Origin: Ferruginibacter sp.
Lineage (GTDB): Bacteria; Bacteroidota; Bacteroidia; Chitinophagales; Chitinophagaceae
Direction: 5' to 3'
NCBI GenBank assembly: GCA_019638635.1
Contig: JAHBTM010000002.1
Coordinates: 1-64,000 of the forward strand
Length of the DNA stretch: 64,000 nucleotides
The position numbers were made by a program, and so were the translations under genes. Shown in pieces: positions 62,953 through 64,000 of the stretch. Numbering within the stretch: position 1 is the first letter of the stretch; every line of letters starts with the position of its first letter. Below the pieces are notes generated by a model that was not told the DNA's origin, searched no databases, and was given only the letters and a program-made list of their open reading frames with translations.

Positions 62953-64000
62953 TTATCTAAATCCATACTTCTCTACTGTTTTTAAGTTAAGTCTGGCTAG
63001 AAACTTATTTCTATCAGTTAGTGTCATTTTGCCTTCTAAAAGGTCGGCCATAAAACGATACTTATACGCATCAAGCCGTTTATTTTTTTTATCCCATTGT
63101 ACAATTCTTTCAATAAGGTCAATCGTTATTTCAACTTCTTCAATTTTTTTACTATTGTCCTCAATAAAGAAATCATCCATATCAAAAAATAATTCTGGAT
63201 TAACTTCTGCAACAATATTAAGAATGGCTTCTCCTTGATTCCTTTCTATGTCTGTAATTGTTCTATTGTTTCTAATTTTACTGCTTAAAGTAGAAGCCAT
63301 ATCATACTGATATTGGGTAAGATTTTGAGTCTCTCTTCCCCAGTCTTCTATTTTCTTCCAAGTTTTTCCGTGTATTGATTTTAATCTATTTAATGAAGCT
63401 TCAATCTCCGCTTTTTGGGTTTCATCTTCAGTTAGCTTTTTTCTTTTTTCAGTCAATTTATTTTCCAAGTCGGATTTTAAACTTTCAAGATCAATCTCAA
63501 AACTTTCATTTTTAATTGCATTCCAACATTCCTCTTTTTTTGCCCACTCTCCATATAAAGAGCCAGGGGCTTTAGTTTTGATGTAATCCTCTATTTTAGA
63601 CATCACCTCGTGTAATTTAGATTTTAAAGTATCGCTTAGCGATTGATGTTTCCAGATTTTGTATAAATCAAGTTTGTAGTTCAATTTATAACCTAACCAA
63701 GCTAATGAATAAGGAACTGTTATATAACGCATATCTCCAATTGCGTTCGGTTTTACACCATATACTTTTTCAGCAGATGAAAATAAAATAGCTTTTGCAA
63801 TAGCATCTTCAAACCAAATATTGTCTGGTTTAAAACTAAAATTATAATTCAGAAATTGAGCGTAATTTTTCTGACTACCTCTAACGACAATATGAGGTCC
63901 AATTACTAACTTTTTACCATTATATACTTCCTCGTATGAGTTAATAAACTTTGCTAAAGATTCTTTTGTGAACATCTGACTTCTTGGATTCTGCTTGTCA
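62953..64000 (-). CDS. AIPR-family (abortive phage infection) protein, C-terminal part
   Basis: The frame is open to the window edge and has no start here, so ATG 63975 is internal. The protein reads NPRSQMFTKESLAKFINSYE, then GPHIVVRGSQKNYAQFLNY and IWFEDAIAKAILFSSAEKVY. This arrangement (RSQxFTK, PHxVxxGxQKN, and the aIAkaILF helix) matches the C-terminal AIPR domain of abortive-infection phage-resistance proteins. A charged, probably coiled-coil stretch (about residues 165-200 of the visible part) and an acidic segment follow. The usual amino-terminal region, often nuclease-like, is beyond base 64000. Low GC content fits horizontal transfer. Confidence 0.75.
   Translation of the reverse strand, partial: DKQNPRSQMFTKESLAKFINSYEEVYNGKKLVIGPHIVVRGSQKNYAQFLNYNFSFKPDNIWFEDAIAKAILFSSAEKVYGVKPNAIGDMRYITVPYSLAWLGYKLNYKLDLYKIWKHQSLSDTLKSKLHEVMSKIEDYIKTKAPGSLYGEWAKKEECWNAIKNESFEIDLESLKSDLENKLTEKRKKLTEDETQKAEIEASLNRLKSIHGKTWKKIEDWGRETQNLTQYQYDMASTLSSKIRNNRTITDIERNQGEAILNIVAEVNPELFFDMDDFFIEDNSKKIEEVEITIDLIERIVQWDKKNKRLDAYKYRFMADLLEGKMTLTDRNKFLARLNLKTVEKYGFR

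Noticed and set aside
1..64000. tRNA, rRNA, CRISPR array, insertion sequence, riboswitch
   Set aside because: Intergenic regions were read for tRNA-like cloverleafs, direct-repeat arrays, transposase motifs and known riboswitch folds, and none was convincing.

Overview
The window is a 64 kb stretch of chromosome from a member of the phylum Bacteroidota, most like the Chitinophagales/Sphingobacteriia grade. This rests on two large secreted proteins with type IX secretion (T9SS) C-terminal sorting domains, promoter-like TTG-N17-22-TAnnTTTG motifs, a type III glutamine synthetase, a DUF4295 gene next to rpmB/rpmG, a DUF2723 membrane giant, and a carotenoid operon with a fused CrtYcd-type lycopene cyclase. 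No rRNA, tRNA, CRISPR array or insertion sequence was seen. Most of the window is ordinary core genome with short intergenic gaps; accessory features are at 53.4-58.3 kb and 62-64 kb.

Layout. 0-11 kb: partial pyrG, purL, a polytopic membrane protein, glnN, a 1106-residue PKD/T9SS surface protein, and a transglutaminase-fold protein without its catalytic Cys. 11.2-18.1 kb, minus strand: a light-protection operon of a CarH-type B12 photoreceptor/repressor, crtI, crtB, a small secreted protein, idi, crtZ, lycopene cyclase and DNA photolyase. 18.2-31 kb: DsbA-like protein, ClpB, QueG, AnmK, an AraC regulator, ABC-2 permease with an SRPBCC protein, FolK, deoxynucleoside kinase, MFS, metallo-hydrolase and YkgJ. 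31-44 kb: UspA, GcvP, glucan phosphorylase, an Nramp-UspA fusion, DUF922, a family 9 glycosyltransferase, DedA, DAACS and APC transporters. 44-53 kb: SSB, an XRE-S24 repressor with its own tandem operators, a second T9SS protein, SurE, a flavin/2Fe-2S reductase, nitroreductase, FtsY and ribosomal proteins L33/L28. 53.6-54.1 kb is a tandem array of palindromes. 54.4-62 kb: OsmC, EamA, a PAP2 phosphatase split by an apparent -1 frameshift, an EptA-like phosphoethanolamine transferase and DUF2723. 62-64 kb: a cold-shock gene, structured non-coding DNA, and the C-terminal part of an AIPR-family (abortive infection) protein running off the window.

The most notable points are: the light-sensing residues of CarH (Trp-x9-Glu-His) at the head of a carotenoid-plus-photolyase operon with dyads upstream; a T_TTA_AAA slippery heptamer directly before the stop codon of the first PAP2 half, where a -1 shift rebuilds the family's KX6RP motif; two CTAA-N5-TTAG dyads placed on the XRE-S24 promoter; several enzymes lacking an expected catalytic residue; and an AIPR defence gene behind a stem-rich junction.
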